From the NCBI GenBank assembly GCA_964494205.1, contig CAZBRD010000002.1, positions 124,001 through 188,000 on the forward strand: a DNA stretch of 64,000 nt, read 5' to 3'. Below, piece by piece: positions 1-8,577 of this stretch. Position numbers and translations under genes: made by a program. The stretch is from JBBTCX01 sp964494205 (lineage in GTDB: Bacteria; Planctomycetota; Phycisphaerae; UBA1845). Below the pieces are notes generated by a model, which had not been told where the DNA came from, ran no database searches, and worked only from the letters and a program-made list of their open reading frames with translations. Numbering within the stretch: the first letter of the stretch is position 1; every line of letters begins with the position of its first letter.

Positions 1-2
1 GT

Positions 3-2804
3 TTCTTCGCCATCGGCGAAAAGACGATTCCGAAGCTCTTTCAAGCGATGCTGGTATCGCACACGTTCGTTGGGCTGGTTTTCACAGTTCTTATGCTGTT
101 GTTTGCGGTTTTGCATTTGCCGCGCGTGTGGAAGCGCCATAGGCCAAGAACGGTGTTTTCGGGTGTTGCTCTTATCGTTACCGGCCTGGCCCTATCGGTG
201 ACGGGATTGTTCATTATGACAGCGGCAGCCACACGCAATAACTCGTGGGCGTGGTGGGTTCATGTATCTTGCGCGGCGCTCGCGCCAACGATGTACATCG
301 TCCATCGCGGTGTGTCGTTCGTGCCCGCTATGCGTCGTGATTACGTGCGTTTCAGCGGCGCGGTGGCCGCGCTGCTGGCGGTTGTGGTGACTGCGCACAT
401 GTTCAGCAAGCGCGATCCAGCTTTGACGAAGGAGGCGCTGCTGGCTTTGTCGAAGGATGCGCACAAAGGTCCCGGCGCAAAACAACGCGACGTGGGCGAC
501 TATGTCGAGTCAAAGTTTGTACCTGCCGCATTCGTGCCGACGGGCAGCCCGTTCTTTCCATCGGCAGCGACGACAACGACTGGCGATTATCTTCCTTCGC
601 GCATCATCACGCGCGACGATCTCGGCAAGAAGGAGCAGTTGCAGGCAGACCTCGACAAATATGGTTTCGCCAAGGACACGCTGATCGGTGCGGACACATG
701 CAATCGCTGCCACCAGGACATCGTCGATCAGTGGTCGAAGTCGGCGCATCGCTTTGCTTCATTCAATAACCCTTTCTATGAAGCCACCATCAACGACATG
801 CGCGAAAACGCGAACGCACCAAACAAATGGGTTGAGGAACATGTGAAGCAATTTCCGGATGTCGCAGAGCGCATCGGAATGGTTAAGAGCAAATGGTGCA
901 GCGGGTGTCACGATCCGTCACTCATGCTCGCGGGCAAGATGGACGAGCCGATCGATCGTGCGACACCGGAAGCCCAGGCTGGTCTGACATGCCTCGCCTG
1001 CCACGCCATCGATCAGATTCACAACACGACGGGTAACGCGAACTACAACATCGCGGACGAAACCGAAGACCCGTACATTTTCCCCGAGGCCGAGGATAAG
1101 ACCTTGGCGGCCTACCTGCACGATCTGGCGATCAAAGCCAAGCCGACCGTGCATATGCGGCAGATGAAAAAGGAGTTTTTCGGCAAGAGCGATTTCTGTG
1201 CGACGTGCCACAAAGTTAATTTGAATGTGCCCGTAAACAATTACCGTTGGTTCCGCGGGCAGAATGATTTCGATGCATGGCACGACAGCGGTGTAGCGCT
1301 CAATGCATCGCGCACGTTCTATCGCCCGCCCAAGGCGCGACAGTGTCAGGATTGCCACATGCCGCCGGAGCCTGCACCGCTGGGTGATGTGGCCGCCAAG
1401 AACGGCATGGTTCGTTCGCATCGATTCCTGGCGGTGAACACGGCTCTGCCGTTCGTACGCGGCGATGAAGACACGCTGAAGCGAACCGAAGAATTCATGA
1501 AGACGGAGAAACTCACGGTTGATGTTTTTGCGGTTACACCGGACGGCGCGGACGGTCCAATCATGGCAGTCGAACGAAGCAACGTGTCGCTACCTGTCGG
1601 TGCGCGATTCGGGTTCGACGTAGTGGTTCGCAACCTTGGCGTCGGTCACACCTTCCCCGGCGGCACCAATGATTCGAATGAAGGATGGCTCGAAGTAATC
1701 GTAACTGATGAGTCGGGCAGGCAACTGGCTGTCAGCGGCGCTATTCAGGAGGACGGCTATCTCGATCCGTACGCGCACTTGTACAAGTCAATCATGCTTG
1801 ACCATTGGGGAAATCGAATCTCTCGGCGCAATGCGCAGGACATCCATGTGGCTGCTTTCGCGCGGGTGATCGGGCCGGGTACCGCTGATGTCGCGCACTA
1901 CGCGTTCACGCCGCCACCGGAATTGGCCGGGCAGAAGATCAAGATCAAATCGAAATTGCAATGGCGTAAGTTTGATCGACCGTACACCGATTTTGCTTAC
2001 AAGAAGAACCCACAGGCGTTCAAACGCTTTGATGAGTGCCCTGATTTGCCGGTGACTACGATCGCCGAGGATGAGATTACTTTGCAGATTGCTGCTGCCG
2101 GTGCAACGATCGTTCCTGCTGAGACCGTTCAAGATAAAGCCGATTGGATGCGTTACAACGATTACGGCATCGGCCTGTTCCTGCAGGAGGATACCCGCGG
2201 CGCACAGCGGGCATTCGAGATGGTGGCAGCCGTTGCGCCAGAGCGTCTCGACGGCCCGCGAAATCTCGCGCGTGTCGCTATACGCGACGGCAAGCTCGAT
2301 CGAGCCTTTGCTTACTTGCGGGAAAACGAGCGCGTTAAGCCGGCTGACGCGCAATCCGCCTGGGTGTGGGGCGTGGCTTTGCAGGAAGATGGTCGATACG
2401 AAGAGGCAGTGCTGGCGTACATGCGCGTGCTGGAAGATTTTCCAGATGATCGTGCCGCTTGGCGAAACAAGGGACTTTCGCACCGGCTCAACAGCAATTT
2501 CGACAAGGCGATTGAGGCGTTTGATCGCGTGCTGAAGATTGATCCTGAGGATCGCGTCGCGCATTATCACAAGATTTTCTGCTATCGCGCGCTGGGTCGT
2601 GAGGAAGAGGCCAGGATTTCGGAAGAGGCGTATGAGCTTTATCAGATCGATGAAGCTGCGCAGGAGTTGACGCAGAAATTCCGGTTGGAAAATCCCGGCG
2701 TCAACTTCGAAACGCAGCTTATTCACGTGCACGAATTGAATGCTCCTCACTCGCACGATTCGATCGCATCCGCTGAACATTCCCACGTCGAAAAGGTTGA
2801 CTAA
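3..2804 (+). CDS. Membrane-anchored pentaheme cytochrome c with C-terminal TPRs (5' end cut by window edge)
   Basis: The reading frame is open from base 3, upstream of the ATG at 48, and the extra residues (FFAIGEKTIPKLFQA) look like coding sequence, so the gene probably starts outside the window. Numbering from the ATG at 48, four hydrophobic segments fill about the first 125 residues. The first and third carry paired histidines (H-x17-H and H-x13-H), as in b561-type diheme membrane proteins. Five CxxCH heme motifs follow, at C218, C284, C315, C384 and C433. The last third contains several TPR-like repeats, and the C-terminus is His-rich. Inferred role: moving electrons from the membrane to periplasmic hemes, with the TPRs docking a partner. 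The CRTAC1 gene starts at this gene's stop codon (1-nt overlap), so the two are probably co-translated. The heme motifs are certain; the electron donor and acceptor are unknown. Confidence 0.88.
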   Translation, partial: FFAIGEKTIPKLFQAMLVSHTFVGLVFTVLMLLFAVLHLPRVWKRHRPRTVFSGVALIVTGLALSVTGLFIMTAAATRNNSWAWWVHVSCAALAPTMYIVHRGVSFVPAMRRDYVRFSGAVAALLAVVVTAHMFSKRDPALTKEALLALSKDAHKGPGAKQRDVGDYVESKFVPAAFVPTGSPFFPSAATTTTGDYLPSRIITRDDLGKKEQLQADLDKYGFAKDTLIGADTCNRCHQDIVDQWSKSAHRFASFNNPFYEATINDMRENANAPNKWVEEHVKQFPDVAERIGMVKSKWCSGCHDPSLMLAGKMDEPIDRATPEAQAGLTCLACHAIDQIHNTTGNANYNIADETEDPYIFPEAEDKTLAAYLHDLAIKAKPTVHMRQMKKEFFGKSDFCATCHKVNLNVPVNNYRWFRGQNDFDAWHDSGVALNASRTFYRPPKARQCQDCHMPPEPAPLGDVAAKNGMVRSHRFLAVNTALPFVRGDEDTLKRTEEFMKTEKLTVDVFAVTPDGADGPIMAVERSNVSLPVGARFGFDVVVRNLGVGHTFPGGTNDSNEGWLEVIVTDESGRQLAVSGAIQEDGYLDPYAHLYKSIMLDHWGNRISRRNAQDIHVAAFARVIGPGTADVAHYAFTPPPELAGQKIKIKSKLQWRKFDRPYTDFAYKKNPQAFKRFDECPDLPVTTIAEDEITLQIAAAGATIVPAETVQDKADWMRYNDYGIGLFLQEDTRGAQRAFEMVAAVAPERLDGPRNLARVAIRDGKLDRAFAYLRENERVKPADAQSAWVWGVALQEDGRYEEAVLAYMRVLEDFPDDRAAWRNKGLSHRLNSNFDKAIEAFDRVLKIDPEDRVAHYHKIFCYRALGREEEARISEEAYELYQIDEAAQELTQKFRLENPGVNFETQLIHVHELNAPHSHDSIASAEHSHVEKVD

Positions 2805-4684
2805 TGTCGCAATCTGGTGGTTCGAAGCGCTCGATCTTTCGGGTGGCATGGTCAAGTCGCACCTTGGCCGTGGTCGTATCACTCATGTTTCTAGCCATTT
2901 TCGATGGCTGCAAGAAGGAAGAGCCTAAAAAGCCGCAGGAAGTACGCGACTATGCGAAGGCTGCCTACGTCTTGCCCGAAGCCACGAAAGAAGATTCACA
3001 AATCAAATTCACCGACATCACGGCTGCATCAGGTGTGAACTTCGTGCATCACAACGGCGCGTTCGGCAAGAAGTGGATGCCCGAGACCATGGGAAGCGGT
3101 GGGGGGTTCTTCGACTACAACGGCGACGGTTGGGCGGACATTTTTCTAGTGAACAGTTGCGATTGGCCAGGGCACGAAAAGGGCGGCACCAAGCCGACGA
3201 TGAAACTTTTCCGCAATCGTGGCGACTCGACCTTTGAGGATGTCACGGTCACAGCCAAGTTGGATGTGACGTTCTACGGAATGGGCTGCACGTTCGGCGA
3301 TTATGACAACGACGACGATCCCGACATCTACGTGACGGGCGTTGGCGGGAGTCACTTGTATCGCAACGATTCGGGCGTGTTTGTCGACGTTACCGATCCA
3401 GCGGGGTACATAGATGGGCACGATCCGTTGAATCCAGTTACACCATGGTCCACCAGCGCCACCTGGTTTGATTACAACCGCGATGGTCGACTCGATCTCT
3501 ACGTTTGCAACTACGTGAAGTGGAGTCCTGCCACAGATCTTTTCACCACGCGCGATGGCAAAACGAAGAGTTACGCCACGCCGCAGCAGTATCAAGGCCA
3601 AAGCGGTCGTTTATACAAGAATGTCGACGGCGCGAAGTTCGAGGATGTGACTGTGGCTGCTGGAATGGCGATTGACGGCAAATCGCTCGGTGTGGTGGCG
3701 GCTGATTTCAATGAAGATGGCTGGCCGGATTTGTTCGTGGCCAACGATACAGTCGCTAACTTCCTTTTCATGAACAATGGTAACGGCACTTTCAAGGAAG
3801 TTGGGTCGGCTGCGGGTTGCGGTTACGACGACGCGGGCCGCGCACGTGCGGGCATGGGCGTTGACGTCACTGATCCTCAAAACGACGGCAAGCTCGCGAT
3901 CGGAATCGGCAACTTCAGCGGCGAGCCGGTGTCGCTCTATTCGCAGATCGAGCCGGGTCTGTTTCAAGACATCGCGGGCCCTATGCGCCTTACGCGACCG
4001 ACGCTGCCGTGCCTGACGTTTGGCGTTTTGTTCTCAGATCTCGACCTCGACGGGTATCAGGACCTCGTACTCGCCAATGGCCACATCGAGCCGGAGATCA
4101 ACGCAGTTGAGAAGGAAGTCACTTTCGCCCAGCGGCCGCAGGTTTTTCGCAACAACGGCAAGGGCGAATACATCGACGTGACTGATTCGGCGGGCGAGGC
4201 ATTCAACGTCCCGATCGTCGGTCGCGGATTGGCTGCGGCGGATTTCGACCACGACGGTGATGAGGACGTGTTGATCACGGTCAACGGAGGGCCGGCTAAA
4301 CTGTTAAGAAACGACTCCCACAATCCATCTGACAAGAATTGGATAGCCTTTCAGGTTGAGTCTCCGGGCGACTGGACCAAAAGGGGGGGGGAGTTTTTCA
4401 TTGGAAACTTGCTAGAAATCAAATGTGCTGACACACTCCAACGTAGAGTGATTCGTGCAAGCAATAGCTACCTAACTCAATCTAGTTCGGCCATTATTTT
4501 CGGCCTGGGCGAATGCGAAGTTGTCAATGGTGTCAAACTTCTAGGGACGAATTACGCTCAACTAAGCGATCCAGAGGCTGGAGGATACGAGCTACGAGCG
4601 GGGTGTATATACAAAGTTCAATTCAGTTTGCGTGGTGTAATTTTTGTTGACTTTGTACCGATCAATCCAGATTGCTTGAAATGA
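2804..4684 (+). CDS. CRTAC1-family FG-GAP/VCBS repeat protein with divergent ASPIC/UnbV C-terminus
   Basis: A 626-residue exported protein. An N-terminal hydrophobic stretch ends at a Cys (FDGCKKEE), suggesting a lipoprotein, although the lipobox is not canonical. At least six calcium-loop motifs of the D-x-[DN]-x-D-G type (for example DYNGDGWAD, DYNRDGRLD, DFNEDGWPD, DFDHDGDED) mark FG-GAP/VCBS blades of a beta-propeller. The last ~125 residues resemble an ASPIC/UnbV domain (SNSYLTQSS, IIFGLGE) but lack the usual VRWPxG motif. The encoding DNA there is more AT-rich than the rest of the gene and contains a run of nine G at 4383-4391. The gene overlaps the cytochrome stop by one base. Proteins of this family are often found beside TPR or cytochrome genes; the molecular function is not known. 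A dispersed hairpin repeat lies inside the signal-peptide codons. Confidence 0.88.
   Translation: MSQSGGSKRSIFRVAWSSRTLAVVVSLMFLAIFDGCKKEEPKKPQEVRDYAKAAYVLPEATKEDSQIKFTDITAASGVNFVHHNGAFGKKWMPETMGSGGGFFDYNGDGWADIFLVNSCDWPGHEKGGTKPTMKLFRNRGDSTFEDVTVTAKLDVTFYGMGCTFGDYDNDDDPDIYVTGVGGSHLYRNDSGVFVDVTDPAGYIDGHDPLNPVTPWSTSATWFDYNRDGRLDLYVCNYVKWSPATDLFTTRDGKTKSYATPQQYQGQSGRLYKNVDGAKFEDVTVAAGMAIDGKSLGVVAADFNEDGWPDLFVANDTVANFLFMNNGNGTFKEVGSAAGCGYDDAGRARAGMGVDVTDPQNDGKLAIGIGNFSGEPVSLYSQIEPGLFQDIAGPMRLTRPTLPCLTFGVLFSDLDLDGYQDLVLANGHIEPEINAVEKEVTFAQRPQVFRNNGKGEYIDVTDSAGEAFNVPIVGRGLAAADFDHDGDEDVLITVNGGPAKLLRNDSHNPSDKNWIAFQVESPGDWTKRGGEFFIGNLLEIKCADTLQRRVIRASNSYLTQSSSAIIFGLGECEVVNGVKLLGTNYAQLSDPEAGGYELRAGCIYKVQFSLRGVIFVDFVPINPDCLK
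2841..2880 (+). repeat. Dispersed hairpin repeat, copy 1 (inside coding sequence)
   Basis: This 40-base stretch matches the intergenic copy at 7664 at about 33 of 40 positions and also resembles the copy at 46665. The shared core is GGTCAAG, a short loop, then CTTGGCC, which folds into a hairpin. Here it is translated as part of the CRTAC1 signal peptide (RVAWSSRTLAVVVSL). Confidence 0.65.
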
Positions 4685-4739
4685 AGCCGAGTCTCCTCAG
4701 GGCGCCCTACAACAAGGTCCTATAACCAGATAAGTACAT

Positions 4740-4764
4740 CTTATTGAGAATTCTTCTCAATAAG
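4740..4764. promoter_or_regulatory. Perfect palindrome, Fur-box-like (distal)
   Basis: Two perfect 11-base arms (CTTATTGAGAA and TTCTCAATAAG) are separated by TTC, 127 bases before the feoA start codon. The TTGAGAA/TTCTCAA core resembles iron-box half sites bound by Fur. The position upstream of ferrous-iron transport genes makes an iron-responsive operator the simplest reading. It could also form an RNA hairpin. Confidence 0.6.
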
Positions 4765-4818
4765 GCACAGAAACTGCTGGATTTATTCCGTAATATTAGT
4801 ATTGTGGGCCTCGGTTGG

Positions 4819-4837
4819 GTTGAGATTGATTCTCAAC
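4819..4837. promoter_or_regulatory. Fur-box-like palindrome (proximal)
   Basis: The 19-base sequence GTTGAGATTGATTCTCAAC has 7-base inverted arms around a 5-base centre. It is close to the iron-box form TTGAGAAT-N-ATTCTCAA. It lies 54 bases before feoA and shares its half site with the distal palindrome, so two operators may act together. Confidence 0.62.
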
Positions 4838-4891
4838 GATCGGCCGTAGTTGGGTTAGGAAACAATAGGTTCCTCAAGAGTAACTAGTGAA

Positions 4892-5119
4892 ATGAATGAG
4901 TTTTTGCTTCCAAATCTAAGGTCCGGTGACTCAGGGACGGTTTTGGCCGTGCGCGATGGTGGCGCGGGTTCAAAGCGGCTGGCGGACATGGGATTTGTGC
5001 GTGGGGCGCAGGTCCAAATGGTTCGGCCGGGCACTCCATGCATCGTTCGAGTCGATGGCCAATGCGTCGGGCTCGGTAGTGCTCATCAGGACAAAATCAC
5101 CGTCGGCTCGCGACGATAA
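4892..5119 (+). CDS. feoA: FeoA, ferrous iron transport accessory protein
   Basis: A 75-residue cytoplasmic protein made of a single FeoA (SH3-like) domain. Typical features are LRSGDSGTVLAV near the N-terminus, SKRLADMGFVRGAQV in the middle and the C-terminal LGSAHQDKITV strand. FeoA acts with the FeoB channel, probably on its G-protein domain. The gene lies 22 bases upstream of feoB in the same direction and behind two Fur-box-like palindromes, so iron repression of the whole operon is expected. The ATG at 4892 gives the normal family length. Confidence 0.93.
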   Translation: MNEFLLPNLRSGDSGTVLAVRDGGAGSKRLADMGFVRGAQVQMVRPGTPCIVRVDGQCVGLGSAHQDKITVGSRR

Positions 5120-5141
5120 CAGCAGACCATTCTGATAAATC

Positions 5142-7403
5142 ATGCCTTCGGCTGACGCCATTCAGGGTTCTACGACTCAACGAACTCTGACGATTGCGTT
5201 GGTTGGCAACCCCAATGCGGGAAAGTCCTCTCTTTTCAATCAACTAACCGGACATCGGCAGCGGATCGGCAACTATCCGGGTGTAACGGTTGAGAAGAAA
5301 ACCGGCACGATGCGAGGCTCGAATCCGGGAACTTCGATCGAACTGATCGATCTGCCCGGCGCGTACAGCCTTTCTCCCGTTTCGGTCGACGAGACCATCG
5401 TTCTGGACGTGATGCTGGGCAAGCAAACTGGCACGCCACAACCCGATGTCATCATCAGCGTTCTCGACGCGACCAATCTGACGCGAAATCTTTTCCTGCT
5501 GAGTCAGCTTCTTGAGCTCGGCCGACCCGTGGTAGCGGCGTTGAACATGGTTGACCTCGCCGAGGCGAAGGGTTTGGCAATCGACATCCCAGCGCTGGCC
5601 CACGAACTGGGCGTTCCGGTCATTCCTATTGTGGCTATCAAAGGAATTGGAATCGACGAACTGAAAAAGGCGGTGCTCGATGCGTCCAGCCTGCGATCGG
5701 CGGGCCGATGTGCATCGTTTCCGGCGTGCGTTTGCGCTGAGCTTGACGGCCTGACCGAGTCTGTTTCTCAGCCCGATCCGCCGACGAACGGGAAGATCGT
5801 ACGGCTCGAATTGCTGCAGACGCTGCTCGATCCAGGCGGCTACCACGAACAGCAGCTTGTTGCTCGATGCGGAAAACGGCTGGCTGAAGAACTTGTTCAA
5901 CGACGTCAGCGGATTCGAGAAAGCGGCGAATCCATTGCAGAGGTGGAAGCCCGCATTCGCTACGCGTGGATCGAGCGAGTCGTTAAGCATGTCGTTTCCG
6001 CGTCGCGAGCACCGGATAAATCGAGAACTGAGTCGATAGATCGCGTGCTCACTCATCCGTTTGTGGGATTGTTCATTCTGCTGGCGATGATGGGACTTTG
6101 CTTCCAGGCGATTTATTCGTGGGCGGGTCCGCTGATGGACCTAGTGGACGGGGCCATTGCGGGAATTGGAAACTGGGTTGGGCAGAGCTTGCCGGACGGA
6201 GCGTTGCGAAGCCTTATTGTTGACGGTGCGATCGCGGGAGTCGGTGCAGTTTTCGTGTTTTTGCCTCAGATCGTCATCCTATTCCTGTTTATCGCGATCC
6301 TTGAAGACTGTGGTTACATGGCTCGCGCTGCATTCCTTTTCGATCGCTGGATGAGCCTGATCGGCCTATCGGGGAAGTCGTTCATCCCGCTGCTTTCGTC
6401 GTTCGCGTGCGCGGTGCCGGGCATCATGGCCACGCGAACAATCGAGAATCGGCGCGATCGGTTCGTGACGATCCTGATTGCGCCGTTAATGAGCTGCAGC
6501 GCGCGCTTGCCCGTCTATACCTTGCTTATCGCCGCCTTCGTCCCGGCTGTGCCGCTGCTGGGCGGACTGATCGGACTGCAAGCACTGACGATGCTCGCGA
6601 TGTATCTGATTGGATTCCTCGTCGCGATTCCGATCGCGGTCATCCTGCAAAAAACAGTCTTCAAAGGTGATGGCCACGCGTTCCTTATGGAGCTCCCGAC
6701 GTACAAGTGGCCGACGCCGCGAACGGTTTTCTTTCGCGTCTTCGAGCAAGGCAAGGAATTCACGATTACCGCCGGCACGATGATCTTCGCGGTGACGATC
6801 ATCGTTTGGGCGTTGGGATACTATCCACGACCCGCTTCCGTGGCAGAACGCTATGAAAAGCTGCGGACAGAAGCCCGCACGAGTCTTGTCGCGGTTGGGT
6901 CTGCAAATGTCGATACCGAGGCAGAAGGCGATGCACTGCAAGAACAGCTTGACCAATTGGATCGCGATGAAGCAGGTGAGTATCTGCGGCAAAGTTATCT
7001 GGGCCGCATGGGGCATTTCATTGAGCCGGTGGTGAAGCCGTTGGGCTGGGATTGGCGGATCGGCACGGCCGTCGTCGCGTCATTTCCTGCTCGCGAAGTT
7101 GTCATCGCAACGATGGGAACGATTTACAATCTGGGTAGCGACGAGGACGAATCTTCCACAACGTTGCGGGAGCAAATACAGGCCGCCACTTGGCCTGGCG
7201 GCAAGCCGGTGTTCACACTTGCCACGGCACTTTCGATCATGGTTTTCTTCGCGTTGTGCTGCCAATGCGGCGCGACGCTGGCTGTCATCAAACGCGAGAC
7301 GGGTTCCTGGGGATGGGCTGCATTTACGTTTGTCTACATGACAGGATTGGCCTACGTGGCGGCGTTGATTACGTTTCAGGTGGCTGTGCGATTCGTTGCT
7401 TAG
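5142..7403 (+). CDS. feoB: FeoB, ferrous iron transporter with N-terminal GTPase domain
   Basis: A 753-residue inner-membrane Fe(II) transporter. The GTPase motifs are G1 GNPNAGKSS (residues 22-30), G2 around NYPGVTV (44-50), G3 DLPG (70-73) and G4 NMVD (135-138). A helical spacer follows, then the membrane part with two Gate-type repeats, including CAVPGIMATRTIENRRDR, the SCSARLPVYTLL segment and the late FFALCCQCGATLAV segment. A charged loop of about 90 residues between the membrane halves is not hydrophobic. The length is normal for the family. The gene follows feoA closely, and the next gene encodes the small Cys-rich protein often found with feoB. Confidence 0.97.
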   Translation: MPSADAIQGSTTQRTLTIALVGNPNAGKSSLFNQLTGHRQRIGNYPGVTVEKKTGTMRGSNPGTSIELIDLPGAYSLSPVSVDETIVLDVMLGKQTGTPQPDVIISVLDATNLTRNLFLLSQLLELGRPVVAALNMVDLAEAKGLAIDIPALAHELGVPVIPIVAIKGIGIDELKKAVLDASSLRSAGRCASFPACVCAELDGLTESVSQPDPPTNGKIVRLELLQTLLDPGGYHEQQLVARCGKRLAEELVQRRQRIRESGESIAEVEARIRYAWIERVVKHVVSASRAPDKSRTESIDRVLTHPFVGLFILLAMMGLCFQAIYSWAGPLMDLVDGAIAGIGNWVGQSLPDGALRSLIVDGAIAGVGAVFVFLPQIVILFLFIAILEDCGYMARAAFLFDRWMSLIGLSGKSFIPLLSSFACAVPGIMATRTIENRRDRFVTILIAPLMSCSARLPVYTLLIAAFVPAVPLLGGLIGLQALTMLAMYLIGFLVAIPIAVILQKTVFKGDGHAFLMELPTYKWPTPRTVFFRVFEQGKEFTITAGTMIFAVTIIVWALGYYPRPASVAERYEKLRTEARTSLVAVGSANVDTEAEGDALQEQLDQLDRDEAGEYLRQSYLGRMGHFIEPVVKPLGWDWRIGTAVVASFPAREVVIATMGTIYNLGSDEDESSTTLREQIQAATWPGGKPVFTLATALSIMVFFALCCQCGATLAVIKRETGSWGWAAFTFVYMTGLAYVAALITFQVAVRFVA

Positions 7404-7413
7404 GTGTGTGCAG

Positions 7414-7635
7414 ATGAGCATTCAGGATGTCATCGCTCTGGCACTCGTCGGCGTGGCGCTCGTTTTCGTGGGAGCGAAAGTCCGAAAGACACTTCAGGGC
7501 CGAGGGGGATGCGGCTGCGGCTCTGATGGGTCGACGTGCGGTAAGGCTGCGAAAGTCAGTCCAGCAGCCAAACCACGCTTCCTCCCGATTGTGCAATTGA
7601 AGGCTGATCCCGTAGAACGCAAAGCCGATCACTAA
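7414..7635 (+). CDS. FeoB-associated Cys-rich membrane protein
   Basis: A short protein (73 residues from the ATG at 7414) with one N-terminal membrane helix (IQDVIALALVGVALVFVGAK) followed by GRGGCGCGSDGSTCGKAAK, a cluster of three cysteines. This is the pattern of the small FeoB-associated Cys-rich proteins (PF12669-like), suggested to assist iron uptake. The gene starts 10 bases after the feoB stop. I prefer the ATG at 7414 because the upstream TTG at 7396 lies inside feoB. The tail after residue 50 is unremarkable. Confidence 0.8.
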   Translation: MSIQDVIALALVGVALVFVGAKVRKTLQGRGGCGCGSDGSTCGKAAKVSPAAKPRFLPIVQLKADPVERKADH

Positions 7636-7663
7636 CGTTTTCACGTAAATCGCCAGGCAATTT

Positions 7664-7701
7664 GGGTGGCACGGTCAAGCCGCAGCTTGGCCGGAGTGGT
7701 A
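7664..7701 (+). repeat. Dispersed hairpin repeat, copy 2 (intergenic)
   Basis: GGTCAAGC, a CGCA loop and GCTTGGCC form an 8-pair hairpin (one G-U pair) in the gap between the feo operon and acpS. It is the same family as the copies at 2841 and 46665. It may also end feo transcription, but no T-run follows. Confidence 0.65.
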
Positions 7702-7763
7702 TTGCTTCCCGACTCCCGTATCAGGCTTTTGCAAGTCTCACACTACAGGGATAAATTGCATTC

Positions 7764-8141
7764 ATGGTGCTACGACATGGCATTGACCTGATCGACTGCA
7801 AGCGCATCGCTAATATGCTCGAACGACATGGCCAGCGATTTCTCGACCGCGTGCTCACGCCCGTCGAGCAGGAGCTGGCTGCGAAAAACCAGATGCGTGT
7901 GACTTTCATCGCCGGTCGCTGGGCCGCAAAAGAAGCGATTCTCAAGATGATCGGCACCGGTTGGCGTGGTGGAATCAGTTGGACCGACATGGAGATTATT
8001 CCAGACGAGTTGGGTAAACCGAACGTTCGACTCCGCGGCGAAACAGCCCTGATCGCTGGCCGCCTCGGGATTCGCGAGATTCATCTTTCGATTACGCACA
8101 CGAAGGAAAACGCAGCCGCATCGGCCATCGGCGTCGGATGA
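7764..8141 (+). CDS. acpS: Holo-[acyl-carrier-protein] synthase AcpS
   Basis: A 125-residue phosphopantetheinyl transferase of the small trimeric AcpS type. It moves 4'-phosphopantetheine from CoA to the acyl carrier protein for fatty-acid synthesis. GIDLID at the N-terminus supplies the first magnesium ligand (D8), and GRWAAKEAILK supplies the second (E57). The C-terminal LSITHTKENAAASAI strand is typical. The length is normal for the family. It stands alone on the plus strand, with the tRNA-Leu promoter starting about 60 bases after its stop. Confidence 0.95.
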   Translation: MVLRHGIDLIDCKRIANMLERHGQRFLDRVLTPVEQELAAKNQMRVTFIAGRWAAKEAILKMIGTGWRGGISWTDMEIIPDELGKPNVRLRGETALIAGRLGIREIHLSITHTKENAAASAIGVG

Positions 8142-8198
8142 ACGGAGAAGGTCGGCGCTTCCGCAAACCGTCTTCAACTGAGCTGTGTTCGCCGATCC

Positions 8199-8226
8199 TT
8201 GACACTTTGGTGTGCGCGACTATTCT
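8199..8226 (+). promoter_or_regulatory. Sigma-70-type promoter for tRNA-Leu
   Basis: TTGACA (8199-8204), a 16-base spacer and TATTCT (8221-8226) form a near-consensus promoter about 75 bases before the tRNA. Confidence 0.65.
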
Positions 8227-8302
8227 TTCGAGGCTCTCGAACGGTCGAAATCTGACGACGAACCATCGCCATGCGACGATGATTTGTTGCGGCCCGAGCT
8301 GA

Positions 8303-8386
8303 GCGGATGTGGCGGAATTGGCAGACGCGCAGGTTTCAGGTACCTGTGCCCGCAAGGGCGTGTAGGTTCGACTCCTATCATCCGCA
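8303..8386 (+). tRNA. tRNA-Leu (anticodon CAG)
   Basis: The acceptor arms GCGGATG and CATCCGC pair perfectly, with discriminator A. The anticodon stem CAGGT/ACCTG holds the loop TTCAGGT, giving anticodon CAG at 8337-8339. A long variable arm (GCCCGCAAGGGC) marks it as a class II tRNA, and the T-arm contains GGTTCGACTCC. The length is 84 nt, and the 3' CCA is not encoded. Confidence 0.96.
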
Positions 8387-8540
8387 GTTCGGTGGGTAAG
8401 GCAGCCCCGATGTATTCTGAGCCGACGCAATTTGGAAAGTCGGCGATTTTCACGCGAAGTTCAGTAGCGATTTGTGCCCGTCCGTCGATAGGGACGCCTA
8501 GTATTGGTTTTTTGCTGGTTCTAAACTAATGCCAGCACTC

Positions 8541-8564
8541 GGTCGGGTTCCCCGGCCTTTTTTT
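8541..8564 (+). terminator. Intrinsic terminator
   Basis: GGTCGGG, loop TTC, CCCGGCC (one G-U pair) forms a 7-pair stem followed directly by seven T. It probably ends the tRNA-Leu transcript, and it sits only 13 bases before the likely methyltransferase start. Confidence 0.75.
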
Positions 8565-8577
8565 GTTGAGGCATTGC

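Noticed and set aside
1788..2882. A 364-residue minus-strand open frame
   Set aside because: It runs antisense through the cytochrome gene's TPR and CRTAC1 junction and shows no known motif; it is a shadow of the real genes.
5244..6056. A 270-residue minus-strand open frame
   Set aside because: It is antisense to the feoB GTPase domain, with no motif of its own.
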